A stretch of 13,660 nucleotides of DNA from an uncultured Muribaculaceae bacterium (lineage in GTDB: Bacteria > Bacteroidota > Bacteroidia > Bacteroidales > Muribaculaceae): positions 1 to 13,660 of the forward strand of contig CAMWGM010000020.1 of the NCBI GenBank assembly GCA_947173755.1. Reading direction: 5' to 3'. Positions within the stretch are counted from its first letter, which is position 1; each line of letters begins with the position of its first letter. A program made the position numbers and the translations under genes. The notes beneath the pieces were generated by a model. It was not told the DNA's origin. It did not search any database and saw only the letters and a program-made list of their open reading frames with translations. Below, piece after piece: positions 7,309-13,408 of this stretch.

Positions 7309-8253
7309 ATGATTGACAATTTACCCCCAATCAAGATCTTTGCCGGGACAAAATCCCACTACATGGCTGAGGAAATCTGCCGCGACCTCGGTTGCCAGCT
7401 TGGCCAGATGAATATCCAGTATTTTGCCGACGGCGAATTTGAAGTCTCCTTTGAAGAATCAATCCGCGGATGCGAAGTCTATCTCGTGCAGTCAACGTTC
7501 CCCAACTCCGACAACCTCATGGAACTCCTGCTCATGATCGACGCCGCCAAGCGTGCCTCCGCTGCCTCCATCATCGCCGTAATGCCTTATTTCGGATGGG
7601 CTCGTCAGGACCGCAAGGATAAACCCCGCGTCTCGATAGCCGCCAAACTCGTGGCCAACCTGCTCACCACTGCCGGAGTCGACCGCATCATTACCATGGA
7701 CCTCCATGCCGACCAGATCCAGGGCTTCTTCGACATCCCTGTCGACCACCTCTATGCCTCGTCGGTTTTCATTCCCTATATCCAGAGCCTGAAACTCGAA
7801 AATCTCGTCATCGCATCGCCCGACGTCGGCGGTGCAAAGCGAGCCAACAACTACGCCAAATATCTCAACGTGCCCCTCGTGCTCTGCCACAAGCAGCGCG
7901 CCAAGGCCAACGTGGTCGCCAACATGACCGTCATCGGCGACGTCAAGGACAAGGATGTCGTCATTGTCGACGATATGGTCGACACTGCCGGCACCATCAC
8001 CAAGGCGGCCAACCTCATGATGGAGAACGGTGCCCGCTCGGTCCGCGCCCTCTGCTCCCACGCCATTATGAGCGATCCCGCCTCCGAGCGTGTTGAAAAT
8101 TGCGCGCTTACCGAGATGATCTTCACCAACTCGATCCCCTTCACCCACAAGTGCAGCAAAGCCACGATTCTCTCGGTAGCACGCCTGTTCGCCGACACCA
8201 TCCGTCGCGTCCACACCCACGAGTCAATCTCCTCACAGTATCTGACAAAATAA
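7309..8253 (+). CDS. prs: Ribose-phosphate pyrophosphokinase (PRPP synthetase)
   Basis: This cytoplasmic enzyme makes 5-phosphoribosyl-1-pyrophosphate from ribose 5-phosphate and ATP, the precursor for purines, pyrimidines, NAD, His and Trp. The 314-residue length is normal for class I enzymes. Visible motifs are FADGE (39-43), the flexible-loop region YFGWARQDRK (94-103) with ATP-binding Arg and Gln, DLHADQIQGFF (131-141) with the metal-binding His, PDVGG (171-175), and the PRPP-binding loop VVIVDDMVDTAGT (217-229). All key residues I can check are present. The ATG lies 37 bases after the promoter -7 box, and no better start is seen. A peptidase gene follows after four bases and upp comes next, so PRPP supply and a PRPP-consuming salvage enzyme are near neighbours. 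Codons are mostly C-ending, unlike the SusCD region. Confidence 0.98.
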   Translation: MIDNLPPIKIFAGTKSHYMAEEICRDLGCQLGQMNIQYFADGEFEVSFEESIRGCEVYLVQSTFPNSDNLMELLLMIDAAKRASAASIIAVMPYFGWARQDRKDKPRVSIAAKLVANLLTTAGVDRIITMDLHADQIQGFFDIPVDHLYASSVFIPYIQSLKLENLVIASPDVGGAKRANNYAKYLNVPLVLCHKQRAKANVVANMTVIGDVKDKDVVIVDDMVDTAGTITKAANLMMENGARSVRALCSHAIMSDPASERVENCALTEMIFTNSIPFTHKCSKATILSVARLFADTIRRVHTHESISSQYLTK

Positions 8254-8257
8254 AACC

Positions 8258-10372
8258 ATGAACCGATTTCAGACCCTCATTATGTCGGCTGCTCTTTGTG
8301 GATCGCTGGCTGCCTGCTCGGGCGCATCATCGTCTGACGACGAAAAGGACATCATTGACCGTCCCGAATTCACCTCCACCGACCGCGCCTTCACCATTGA
8401 CGCCCTCGAGGCTCTCGGCCGCGTGAGCGACGTCAAGGTTTCGCCCGACGGAAAGAAAGTGCTTTTCGCCATTTCCTATGAAAGCGTCGAGAAGAACGCC
8501 TCCAACGCCGATCTGTATGTGATGGATATCGACGGCTCCAATCTTACCCGCCTCACCCACACTGCCAAAAGCGAATCAAACTTCTGCTGGATCGACGGCG
8601 GCGAAAAGATAGCATTCACCTACCCCTTCAATGGCGCTCCCCAGATTTTCGTCATGAACGCCGACGGTTCCGGCCGTCGCCCCGTCTCAAACATCGAGAA
8701 AGGTGTCGAAGGTTTCCTCTTCTCGCCCGACGGCAAGAGGGTAGTGGTAATCTCCACTGTCAAATACTCTCACCCTGCTTCGGAACTCTATCCCGATCTG
8801 CCCGAAGCGACAGGCCGTGTGATCGACGACCTCCTATACAAGCACTGGGATGAGTGGGTCACCGAAATTCCCCATCCTTTCATAGCCGAATTCGACGGCT
8901 CGAAACTCTCGGGAGTCACCGACATCATGGCCGACGAACCTTTCGAATCTCCCATGCGTCCCTTCGGCGGCGTCGAGTCGTTCGCATGGAGCCCCGACTC
9001 GCAGAGCCTCATCTACGTATCGCGCAAGAAGACCGGGATGGAATACGCTCTCTCGACCAACTCCGATCTATACCTATATAATATAGCGGACGGTTCGACC
9101 AAAAACCTCACCGAGGGGATGATGGGATATGACACATGTCCCGCATATTCCCCCGACGGTCGCTACATCGCATGGCTCTCCATGGAGCATGACGGATATG
9201 AGAGCGACAAAAACCGTATCTTCGTCCTCGACACCACGACAGGTGAGAAAACCGATCTCACCACCGATTGGGATTACACTGCCGACGCTATTGCATGGCG
9301 TCCCGACGGCAAAGGTCTCTTCTTCATCGCACCGAAGGATGGCGTTCAGCCCGTCTTCTCCATCGATCTCGCCTCTCATGCTGTAACTGTCGTTGCCGAG
9401 GAGATGGCCGACTTCGCCACCCTCCAGCCGCTTGCCGACGGCGGCCTCGTCACCCTCCGCCACTCGATGCTCTATCCCAACGAAGTTGTCCGCATCGATG
9501 CCGACGGCAAAGTAATCCAACTTTCCGATGTCAACACCTCGCTTCTCGCCGGCCTCGACATGCCCAAGGTAGAGAAGAAGATGGTTCCCACCACCGACGG
9601 AAAGGAAATGCTCGTCTGGGTGGTCTATCCCCCGAAATTCTCCGAGACAGGCTCCTATCCCTCGCTCCTTTACTGCCAGGGCGGACCTCAGCAGCCCGTC
9701 AGCCAGTTCTGGAGTTATCGCTGGAACCTCGCGCTCATGGCAGCCAACGGCTACGTGGTCATCGCTCCCAACCGTCGCGGTCTTCCCGGCTTCGGCACGG
9801 AGTGGAACGCCCAGATCTCCGGCGACTATCCGGGCCAGAACATGCGCGACTATCTCTCGGCAGTCGACTACATGAAGCAGTATCCTTTCATCGATCCTGC
9901 CCGCATCGGTGCCACCGGAGCAAGTTACGGCGGTTTCTCCGTCTATTGGCTCGCCGGCAATCACGACGGACGTTTTGCCGCCCTCCTCGCCCATGCCGGT
10001 ATCTTCAACACCGAGGCTCAGTATCTCGAGACCGCGGTAAAGTGGGTTGCCGCCGGGGATCTCGGCGGTCATTTCTGGGACAAGAACAACGCGGTCGCTC
10101 AGCGCACTTTCGCCGCGTCGCCCCACAAGTTTGTCGACCGGTGGACAGCCCCCATCATGATTTCTCACGGCGAACTCGACTACCGAATCCTTTCATCGCA
10201 GGGCGAGATGGCCTTCAATGCTGCAAAACTCCGCGGCATCCCTGCCGAGATGGTTATCTATCCCGACGAAAACCACTGGATTCTCAAGCCCCAGAACGCT
10301 ATCCTCTGGCAGCGCCTCTTCTTCCGTTGGTTCGACCGCTGGCTCAAGCCTCAGACCGAAAATAAGGAATAA
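8258..10372 (+). CDS. S9-family prolyl-oligopeptidase-like lipoprotein, DPP5-like
   Basis: A 704-residue serine exopeptidase of the prolyl oligopeptidase clan, expected to remove dipeptides from peptides in the cell envelope. The signal peptide ends in lipobox LAAC with Cys20, then SGASSSDDEK. The N-terminal half is a beta-propeller with repeated SPDG-type motifs at about 62, 156, 245, 298 and 348. The C-terminal half is an alpha/beta hydrolase: CQGGPQQP before the nucleophile region, the nucleophile Ser556 in GASYGG, Asp641 in HGELDYR, and His673 in DENHW. The Ser-Asp and Asp-His spacings (85 and 32 residues) agree with what I recall for Porphyromonas gingivalis DPP5, so I favour a DPP5-like role over DPP4 or acylaminoacyl peptidase; specificity is inferred only. 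It begins four bases after prs and is surely co-transcribed. It may feed amino acids to an asaccharolytic or mixed metabolism. Confidence 0.92.
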   Translation: MNRFQTLIMSAALCGSLAACSGASSSDDEKDIIDRPEFTSTDRAFTIDALEALGRVSDVKVSPDGKKVLFAISYESVEKNASNADLYVMDIDGSNLTRLTHTAKSESNFCWIDGGEKIAFTYPFNGAPQIFVMNADGSGRRPVSNIEKGVEGFLFSPDGKRVVVISTVKYSHPASELYPDLPEATGRVIDDLLYKHWDEWVTEIPHPFIAEFDGSKLSGVTDIMADEPFESPMRPFGGVESFAWSPDSQSLIYVSRKKTGMEYALSTNSDLYLYNIADGSTKNLTEGMMGYDTCPAYSPDGRYIAWLSMEHDGYESDKNRIFVLDTTTGEKTDLTTDWDYTADAIAWRPDGKGLFFIAPKDGVQPVFSIDLASHAVTVVAEEMADFATLQPLADGGLVTLRHSMLYPNEVVRIDADGKVIQLSDVNTSLLAGLDMPKVEKKMVPTTDGKEMLVWVVYPPKFSETGSYPSLLYCQGGPQQPVSQFWSYRWNLALMAANGYVVIAPNRRGLPGFGTEWNAQISGDYPGQNMRDYLSAVDYMKQYPFIDPARIGATGASYGGFSVYWLAGNHDGRFAALLAHAGIFNTEAQYLETAVKWVAAGDLGGHFWDKNNAVAQRTFAASPHKFVDRWTAPIMISHGELDYRILSSQGEMAFNAAKLRGIPAEMVIYPDENHWILKPQNAILWQRLFFRWFDRWLKPQTENKE

Positions 10373-10393
10373 TATCAGTTTCAAAAATAATCT

Positions 10394-10430
10394 TGCGCCC
10401 TCCCCGCCTGACAAAGGTGCCGAGGGCGCA
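10394..10430 (+). other. Intercistronic hairpin between the peptidase gene and upp
   Basis: TGCGCCCTC (10394-10402) and GAGGGCGCA (10422-10430) form a perfect 9-pair GC-rich stem around a 19-base loop that can pair further inside. No T-run follows, so it is not a standard intrinsic terminator. It may protect the upstream message from 3' decay or partly separate expression of upp. It lies 27 bases before the upp start. Confidence 0.65.
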
Positions 10431-10456
10431 TCCCTTAAATCCCATCCCCCCGCACT

Positions 10457-11110
10457 ATGGAAGTAATCAACTTCGCCCGCTCCAACTCGCTCGTCAGCCA
10501 GTATATGGCAGAGTTGCGCGACGTCAATATCCAGACCGACATGCTCCGCTTCCGGCGCAATCTGCAGCGCATCGGCGAGATCATGGCCTATGAGATCTCA
10601 AAACTCATGCACTATGACACTGTCGATGTCACGACCCCTCTTGCCACCGCAAGTTGTCAGGTGCTCGGCGAGCAGGTGGTCCTCGCCACCATCTTCCGTG
10701 CCGGCATTCCTTTCCATCAGGGATTTCTCGACTACTTCGACAAAGCCCAGAATGCTTTCGTCTCTGCTTACCGCAAATATCGCGAGAAAGAAAACTTCGA
10801 TGTCTTCATCGAATATATCGCCTCACCGCTCCTTGACGGAAAGACTGTCATAATCGCCGACCCGATGCTGGCAACCGGTTCATCGATGGAACTCTGCTAT
10901 CGCGCCCTTCTCACCAAGGGCACTCCCGCCCACATCCATGTAGCCTCGGTCATTGCCTCCCAGAAGGCTGTCGACTATATCCGCGACACCTTCCCCGCCG
11001 ACAAGACAACATTGTGGGTCGGAGCCATCGATCCCGAGATCAATTCCCATTCCTACATTGTCCCAGGCCTTGGCGATGCCGGCGATCTCGCCTACGGAGT
11101 CAAGGAATAA
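10457..11110 (+). CDS. upp: Uracil phosphoribosyltransferase
   Basis: This cytoplasmic pyrimidine-salvage enzyme joins uracil to PRPP to give UMP. The 217-residue protein has the PRPP-binding loop VIIADPMLATGSS (131-143), the RAGIP segment (81-85), and the C-terminal uracil-binding region IDPEINSHSYIVPGLGDAGD (191-210). Two details differ from the Escherichia coli type: the loop ends GSS rather than GGS, and DLAYG replaces the usual D-K/R-x-F-G after the GDAGD motif. These look like lineage variants, not loss of function, since the catalytic scaffold is intact. The start ATG is at the end of an 84-base spacer carrying a GC-rich hairpin; no clear promoter is seen there (TAATCTTG at 10388 is one base off the -7 consensus without a -33 partner), so read-through from prs is plausible. 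No T-tailed terminator follows before the next promoter. Confidence 0.95.
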   Translation: MEVINFARSNSLVSQYMAELRDVNIQTDMLRFRRNLQRIGEIMAYEISKLMHYDTVDVTTPLATASCQVLGEQVVLATIFRAGIPFHQGFLDYFDKAQNAFVSAYRKYREKENFDVFIEYIASPLLDGKTVIIADPMLATGSSMELCYRALLTKGTPAHIHVASVIASQKAVDYIRDTFPADKTTLWVGAIDPEINSHSYIVPGLGDAGDLAYGVKE

Positions 11111-11172
11111 TCCCTCCTTGCCTCGAAATCGTTTTGCTGTTCAAGCAGTTTCGTAAAAACTTGGACAAATTT

Positions 11173-11203
11173 TTTGAGTTTACAAAAAAAATGTCTACCT
11201 TTG
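11173..11203 (+). promoter_or_regulatory. Bacteroidales vegetative promoter for DUF177-rpmF
   Basis: TTTG (11173-11176), 19 bases, then TACCTTTG (11196-11203): an exact match to both boxes of the Bacteroides vegetative promoter, the best in the window. The GTG start of the DUF177 gene is only 25 bases downstream, so the leader is short, under about 20 bases. Confidence 0.85.
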
Positions 11204-11228
11204 CACAGTTTTTGCAAACACTCATATC

Positions 11229-11843
11229 GTGGGAAAATTTTCAGCTTTCAATCTCCCCCTGAAGACTCTGCCCGAGGGCGTCAGCGAGTTCACTTACCAT
11301 CTCGACAAGCAGTTCTTCAAGAATATGGAGAATTCTGACATACACGACGCCAACCTCGAGACACTTCTCACCGTGACGCACAGGAACGACCTCTACACGT
11401 TGTCGATGCACGTCACCGGTGATGTCACGCTTATCTGCGACCGCTGTCTCGACAACCTCGTTTTCCCCATCGACACCACCTATGACATAGCCGTCAAATA
11501 TGGTGACGACTACGACGAGACCGACGAACTCCTCGTGATCCCCTATAGCGACAATTCGCTTAATGTCAGTTATATGATCCACGACACCGTGTCGCTTGCA
11601 ATCCCCATCAAGCATGTCCATCCCCTCGGCAAGTGCAACCGCGCCATGAGCGCCCTCCTGCGCAAGCATCGCGCCACCAAGCCCGACGACGAGGACGATC
11701 CTCTCACCTCGCAACTCATCGACGAGATGGACGACATGGACACCGCTCCCGACATCCCCGGCGGCTCATCCGAACAGGCTCCCGTCGATCCCCGGTGGAA
11801 CGACCTGAAGAAATTCTCGTCAAACCCCGACTCCGAATCCTGA
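11229..11843 (+). CDS. DUF177 (YceD-like) protein, GTG start
   Basis: A 204-residue cytoplasmic protein of the DUF177/YceD family, which in many bacteria lies just before rpmF and is linked to 23S rRNA maturation; the biochemical role is not settled. The start is GTG, giving MGKFSAFNLPLKTL, the characteristic beginning of Bacteroidales members. No ATG gives this N-terminus, and the promoter boxes end 25 bases upstream. The family's Cys motif is CDRCLD with Cys70 and Cys73. Other conserved stretches are VKYGDDYDETDELL (89-102) and AIPIKHVHPLGKCNRAMSAL (124-143). The tail is acidic (DDEDD, DEMDDMD) and ends in DPRWNDLKKF, as in relatives. It is co-transcribed with rpmF, 108 bases downstream. 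The spacer after its stop looks coding-like in another frame (see findings). Confidence 0.92.
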   Translation: MGKFSAFNLPLKTLPEGVSEFTYHLDKQFFKNMENSDIHDANLETLLTVTHRNDLYTLSMHVTGDVTLICDRCLDNLVFPIDTTYDIAVKYGDDYDETDELLVIPYSDNSLNVSYMIHDTVSLAIPIKHVHPLGKCNRAMSALLRKHRATKPDDEDDPLTSQLIDEMDDMDTAPDIPGGSSEQAPVDPRWNDLKKFSSNPDSES

Positions 11844-11951
11844 ATTCCCCCGTCAGCGAGGCTCTGAGCGATGTGTCGGAATCCGTCTCCGTCCTCCCTC
11901 ATTCCTCCGACCACTGAATAATAACAAACAACAGAATAGAATAAAGAAGTC

Positions 11952-12137
11952 ATGGCACATCCTAAACGCAAACAATCAAAGACCCGTACAGCCAAGCGCC
12001 GCACCCACGACAAAGCCCTCGTCCCCACTCTCGCTCTTTGCCCCAACTGTGGCTCATGGCATCTCTATCACACCGTTTGTGGTGTGTGCGGCTACTACCG
12101 CGGACGCATCGTCATCGAGAAGAACGAAGCAGTCTAA
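11952..12137 (+). CDS. rpmF: 50S ribosomal protein L32
   Basis: A 61-residue structural protein of the large ribosomal subunit. The N-terminus MAHPKRKQSKTRTAKRRTHD is typical of L32. A four-Cys zinc ribbon is complete: Cys30 and Cys33 (CPNC), Cys43 and Cys46 (CGVC). This is the zinc-binding form rather than a Cys-free zinc-independent paralogue. The start lies in an A-rich stretch. It follows the DUF177 gene, as in most bacteria, and precedes fabH after a 152-base spacer with a large inverted repeat. Confidence 0.98.
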   Translation: MAHPKRKQSKTRTAKRRTHDKALVPTLALCPNCGSWHLYHTVCGVCGYYRGRIVIEKNEAV

Positions 12138-12162
12138 GCGATAGACGCATCTCCCCCTCACA

Positions 12163-12279
12163 ATGTCAACAACACAAAAAATCCCCACACCCTTCAGTCT
12201 GTCCGGGCTGTGCGCCAGCCCTCGGTTGACCGAAGAGTGTGCGGTTTTTTGTATCCATACTTTTCATCTTATTCCATAA
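12163..12279 (+). CDS. Possible 38-codon leader ORF upstream of fabH (tentative)
   Basis: An ATG at 12163 in an A-rich setting (ACAACACAAAAAATCC follows closely) opens a 38-codon frame, MSTTQKIPTPFSL through to HLIP, ending in TAA at 12277-12279, ten bases before the fabH ATG. It spans the whole inverted repeat between rpmF and fabH, so ribosomes translating it would unfold that structure. The peptide has three Cys and no obvious run of one amino acid. I recognise no family. An open frame this short could arise by chance; placement and A-rich start are the only support. Confidence 0.25.
   Translation: MSTTQKIPTPFSLSGLCASPRLTEECAVFCIHTFHLIP
12176..12250 (+). terminator. Imperfect long hairpin between rpmF and fabH, terminator or attenuator
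   Basis: The left arm (12176-12195: six A, T, CCCCACACCCTTC) pairs with the right arm (12232-12250: GAAGAGTGTGCGG then six T). CTTC pairs with GAAG, CACAC with GTGTG, CC with GG and A6 with T6, broken by two mismatches and one bulge. Inside, GGGCTG (12205-12210) and CAGCCC (12216-12221) form a 6-pair hairpin. A rival small hairpin, TCGG-TTGA-CCGA (12222-12233), shares bases with the outer stem. The closing T-run suggests termination or attenuation of rpmF read-through into fabH. Whether it ends all transcripts is unknown. TACTTTTC at 12258-12265 is a weak promoter-like box for fabH, without a -33 partner. Confidence 0.6.
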
Positions 12280-12289
12280 TAAATCGAAA

Positions 12290-13273
12290 ATGCTCAACGC
12301 ACGCATCACAGGGCTGGCTGCCTATGCCCCCGATGATATACTCGACAACGAGATGCTCTCGAAGATGGTCGATACAAATGATGAGTGGATCACCACCCGT
12401 GTCGGCATTAAAGAGCGTCGTATCCTCAAAGAGGAAGGTAAAGGCTCATCTCATCTCGGCATGAAGGCCGTTCAGGCTCTCCTCGAACAGACCGGCACCA
12501 AACCCGAAGAAGTTGATCTCCTCATCTGCGCCACCTCCAATCCTGACTTCCGTTTCCCCTCCACAGGCTCCGTGATCGCTCACGACTGTGGTCTGACAAA
12601 CGCCTACGCTTACGACATTCAGGCTGCTTGCGCCGGATTTCTCGTAGCCCTTCAGGATGGCGCCGCTTATGTCAAGTCGGGTCTCCGCAAGAAAGTCGTG
12701 GTTGTCGCAGCAGAAAAGATGTCATCGATGGTCAACTATAACGACCGCGCCACCTGTCCTCTCTTCGGCGACGGTGCCGGAGCGATGCTGCTTGAGCCCA
12801 CCGAGAAGAATGTCGGTATCATCGACGGAGTTTTCCACGTCAATGGCGACGGCAAGGAGCACCTCTGGATGCCCGCCGGTGGTTCTGTCCTCCCCGCATC
12901 TCACGAGACCATCGACGCCCAGCAGCACTATGTCATCCAGGATGGCCGCATGGTCTACAAACACGCCGTCACCGACATGCTCGACTCCACTCTCGAAGTA
13001 ATGGAGCGCAACGGACTCACCGCCGAGACCATCGACTACTATTGCACCCATCAGGCCAACCTCCGCATCATCGAGGCTGTAGGTTCCCGTCTCGGCATCG
13101 CCCCCGAGAAAGTGCTCGTCAACATCCAGAAGTACGGCAACACCTCGGCAGCATCCATCCCCCTCTGCCTCGCCGAGTTTAAAGAGCAGTTAAAGCCCGG
13201 CGACAAGATTGTTCTCACCGCATTCGGTGCCGGCTTCACATGGGGCGCACTCTACATCATCTGGGATCTCTGA
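12290..13273 (+). CDS. fabH: Beta-ketoacyl-ACP synthase III
   Basis: FabH starts fatty-acid synthesis by condensing an acyl-CoA primer with malonyl-ACP. The 327-residue product starts MLNARITGLAAYAPDDIL, the normal FabH beginning. An in-frame ATG at 12239 would add 17 hydrophobic residues and would lie inside the upstream hairpin, so I reject it. The catalytic triad is complete: Cys114 (QAACAG), His254 (THQAN) and Asn284 (KYGNTSAASIP). The DEWITTRVGIKERR segment (31-44) and FGAGFTWGA near the C-terminus are typical. plsX, which sits before fabH in many bacteria, is not here. A terminator follows, so fabH is the last gene of its transcript. Primer choice (acetyl versus branched acyl-CoA) cannot be told from the sequence, although Bacteroidales often make branched chains. 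Confidence 0.97.
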   Translation: MLNARITGLAAYAPDDILDNEMLSKMVDTNDEWITTRVGIKERRILKEEGKGSSHLGMKAVQALLEQTGTKPEEVDLLICATSNPDFRFPSTGSVIAHDCGLTNAYAYDIQAACAGFLVALQDGAAYVKSGLRKKVVVVAAEKMSSMVNYNDRATCPLFGDGAGAMLLEPTEKNVGIIDGVFHVNGDGKEHLWMPAGGSVLPASHETIDAQQHYVIQDGRMVYKHAVTDMLDSTLEVMERNGLTAETIDYYCTHQANLRIIEAVGSRLGIAPEKVLVNIQKYGNTSAASIPLCLAEFKEQLKPGDKIVLTAFGAGFTWGALYIIWDL

Positions 13274-13300
13274 TCTTAGATTATTCTCTACCACATACAT

Positions 13301-13338
13301 GTGCGGTTCTCCTTCTTCGGGGAACCGCACTTTCTTTT
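13301..13338 (+). terminator. Intrinsic terminator after fabH
   Basis: GTGCGGTTCTCC (13301-13312) pairs with GGGGAACCGCAC (13319-13330), twelve pairs with one G-U, around a TTCTTC loop. TTTCTTTT follows. It separates fabH from era, 70 bases further on. Confidence 0.92.
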
Positions 13339-13408
13339 ACCCTTTCCGAACTCTATCCCTCCGCCAAGTGTTATTATTGAAAACGATTTATAAACAATAA
13401 TCATCAAT

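Noticed and set aside
7492..8220. 242-codon minus-strand frame opposite prs
   Set aside because: The product is low complexity (Gly, Val, Asp, His) and antisense to a fully conserved prs.
9074..10168. Long open frame on the minus strand (364 codons) opposite the peptidase gene
   Set aside because: It is antisense to a gene with a complete S9 triad and propeller motifs. Strong codon bias on the + strand removes stops from the opposite strand. The translation shows no family motif.
9268..10365. 365-codon + strand frame inside the peptidase gene
   Set aside because: Its product is extremely rich in Arg, Ser and His, as expected from reading GC-biased codons one base out of frame. The peptidase frame explains the region.
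11190..11264. Small ATG frame across the DUF177 promoter, MSTFAQFLQTLISWENF
   Set aside because: Its ATG lies upstream of the -7 box at 11196-11203, so the local promoter cannot express it. It overlaps the start of DUF177 in another frame.
12176..12250. tRNA-like or riboswitch-like fold in the rpmF-fabH spacer
   Set aside because: No T-loop sequence, anticodon arm or CCA is visible, and no known riboswitch core is recognised. It is kept only as a hairpin/attenuator candidate.
12239..12289. Upstream ATG extension of fabH (MRFFVSILFIL...)
   Set aside because: It would begin inside the terminator-like hairpin and add a hydrophobic stretch absent from FabH. The ATG at 12290 gives the standard N-terminus.
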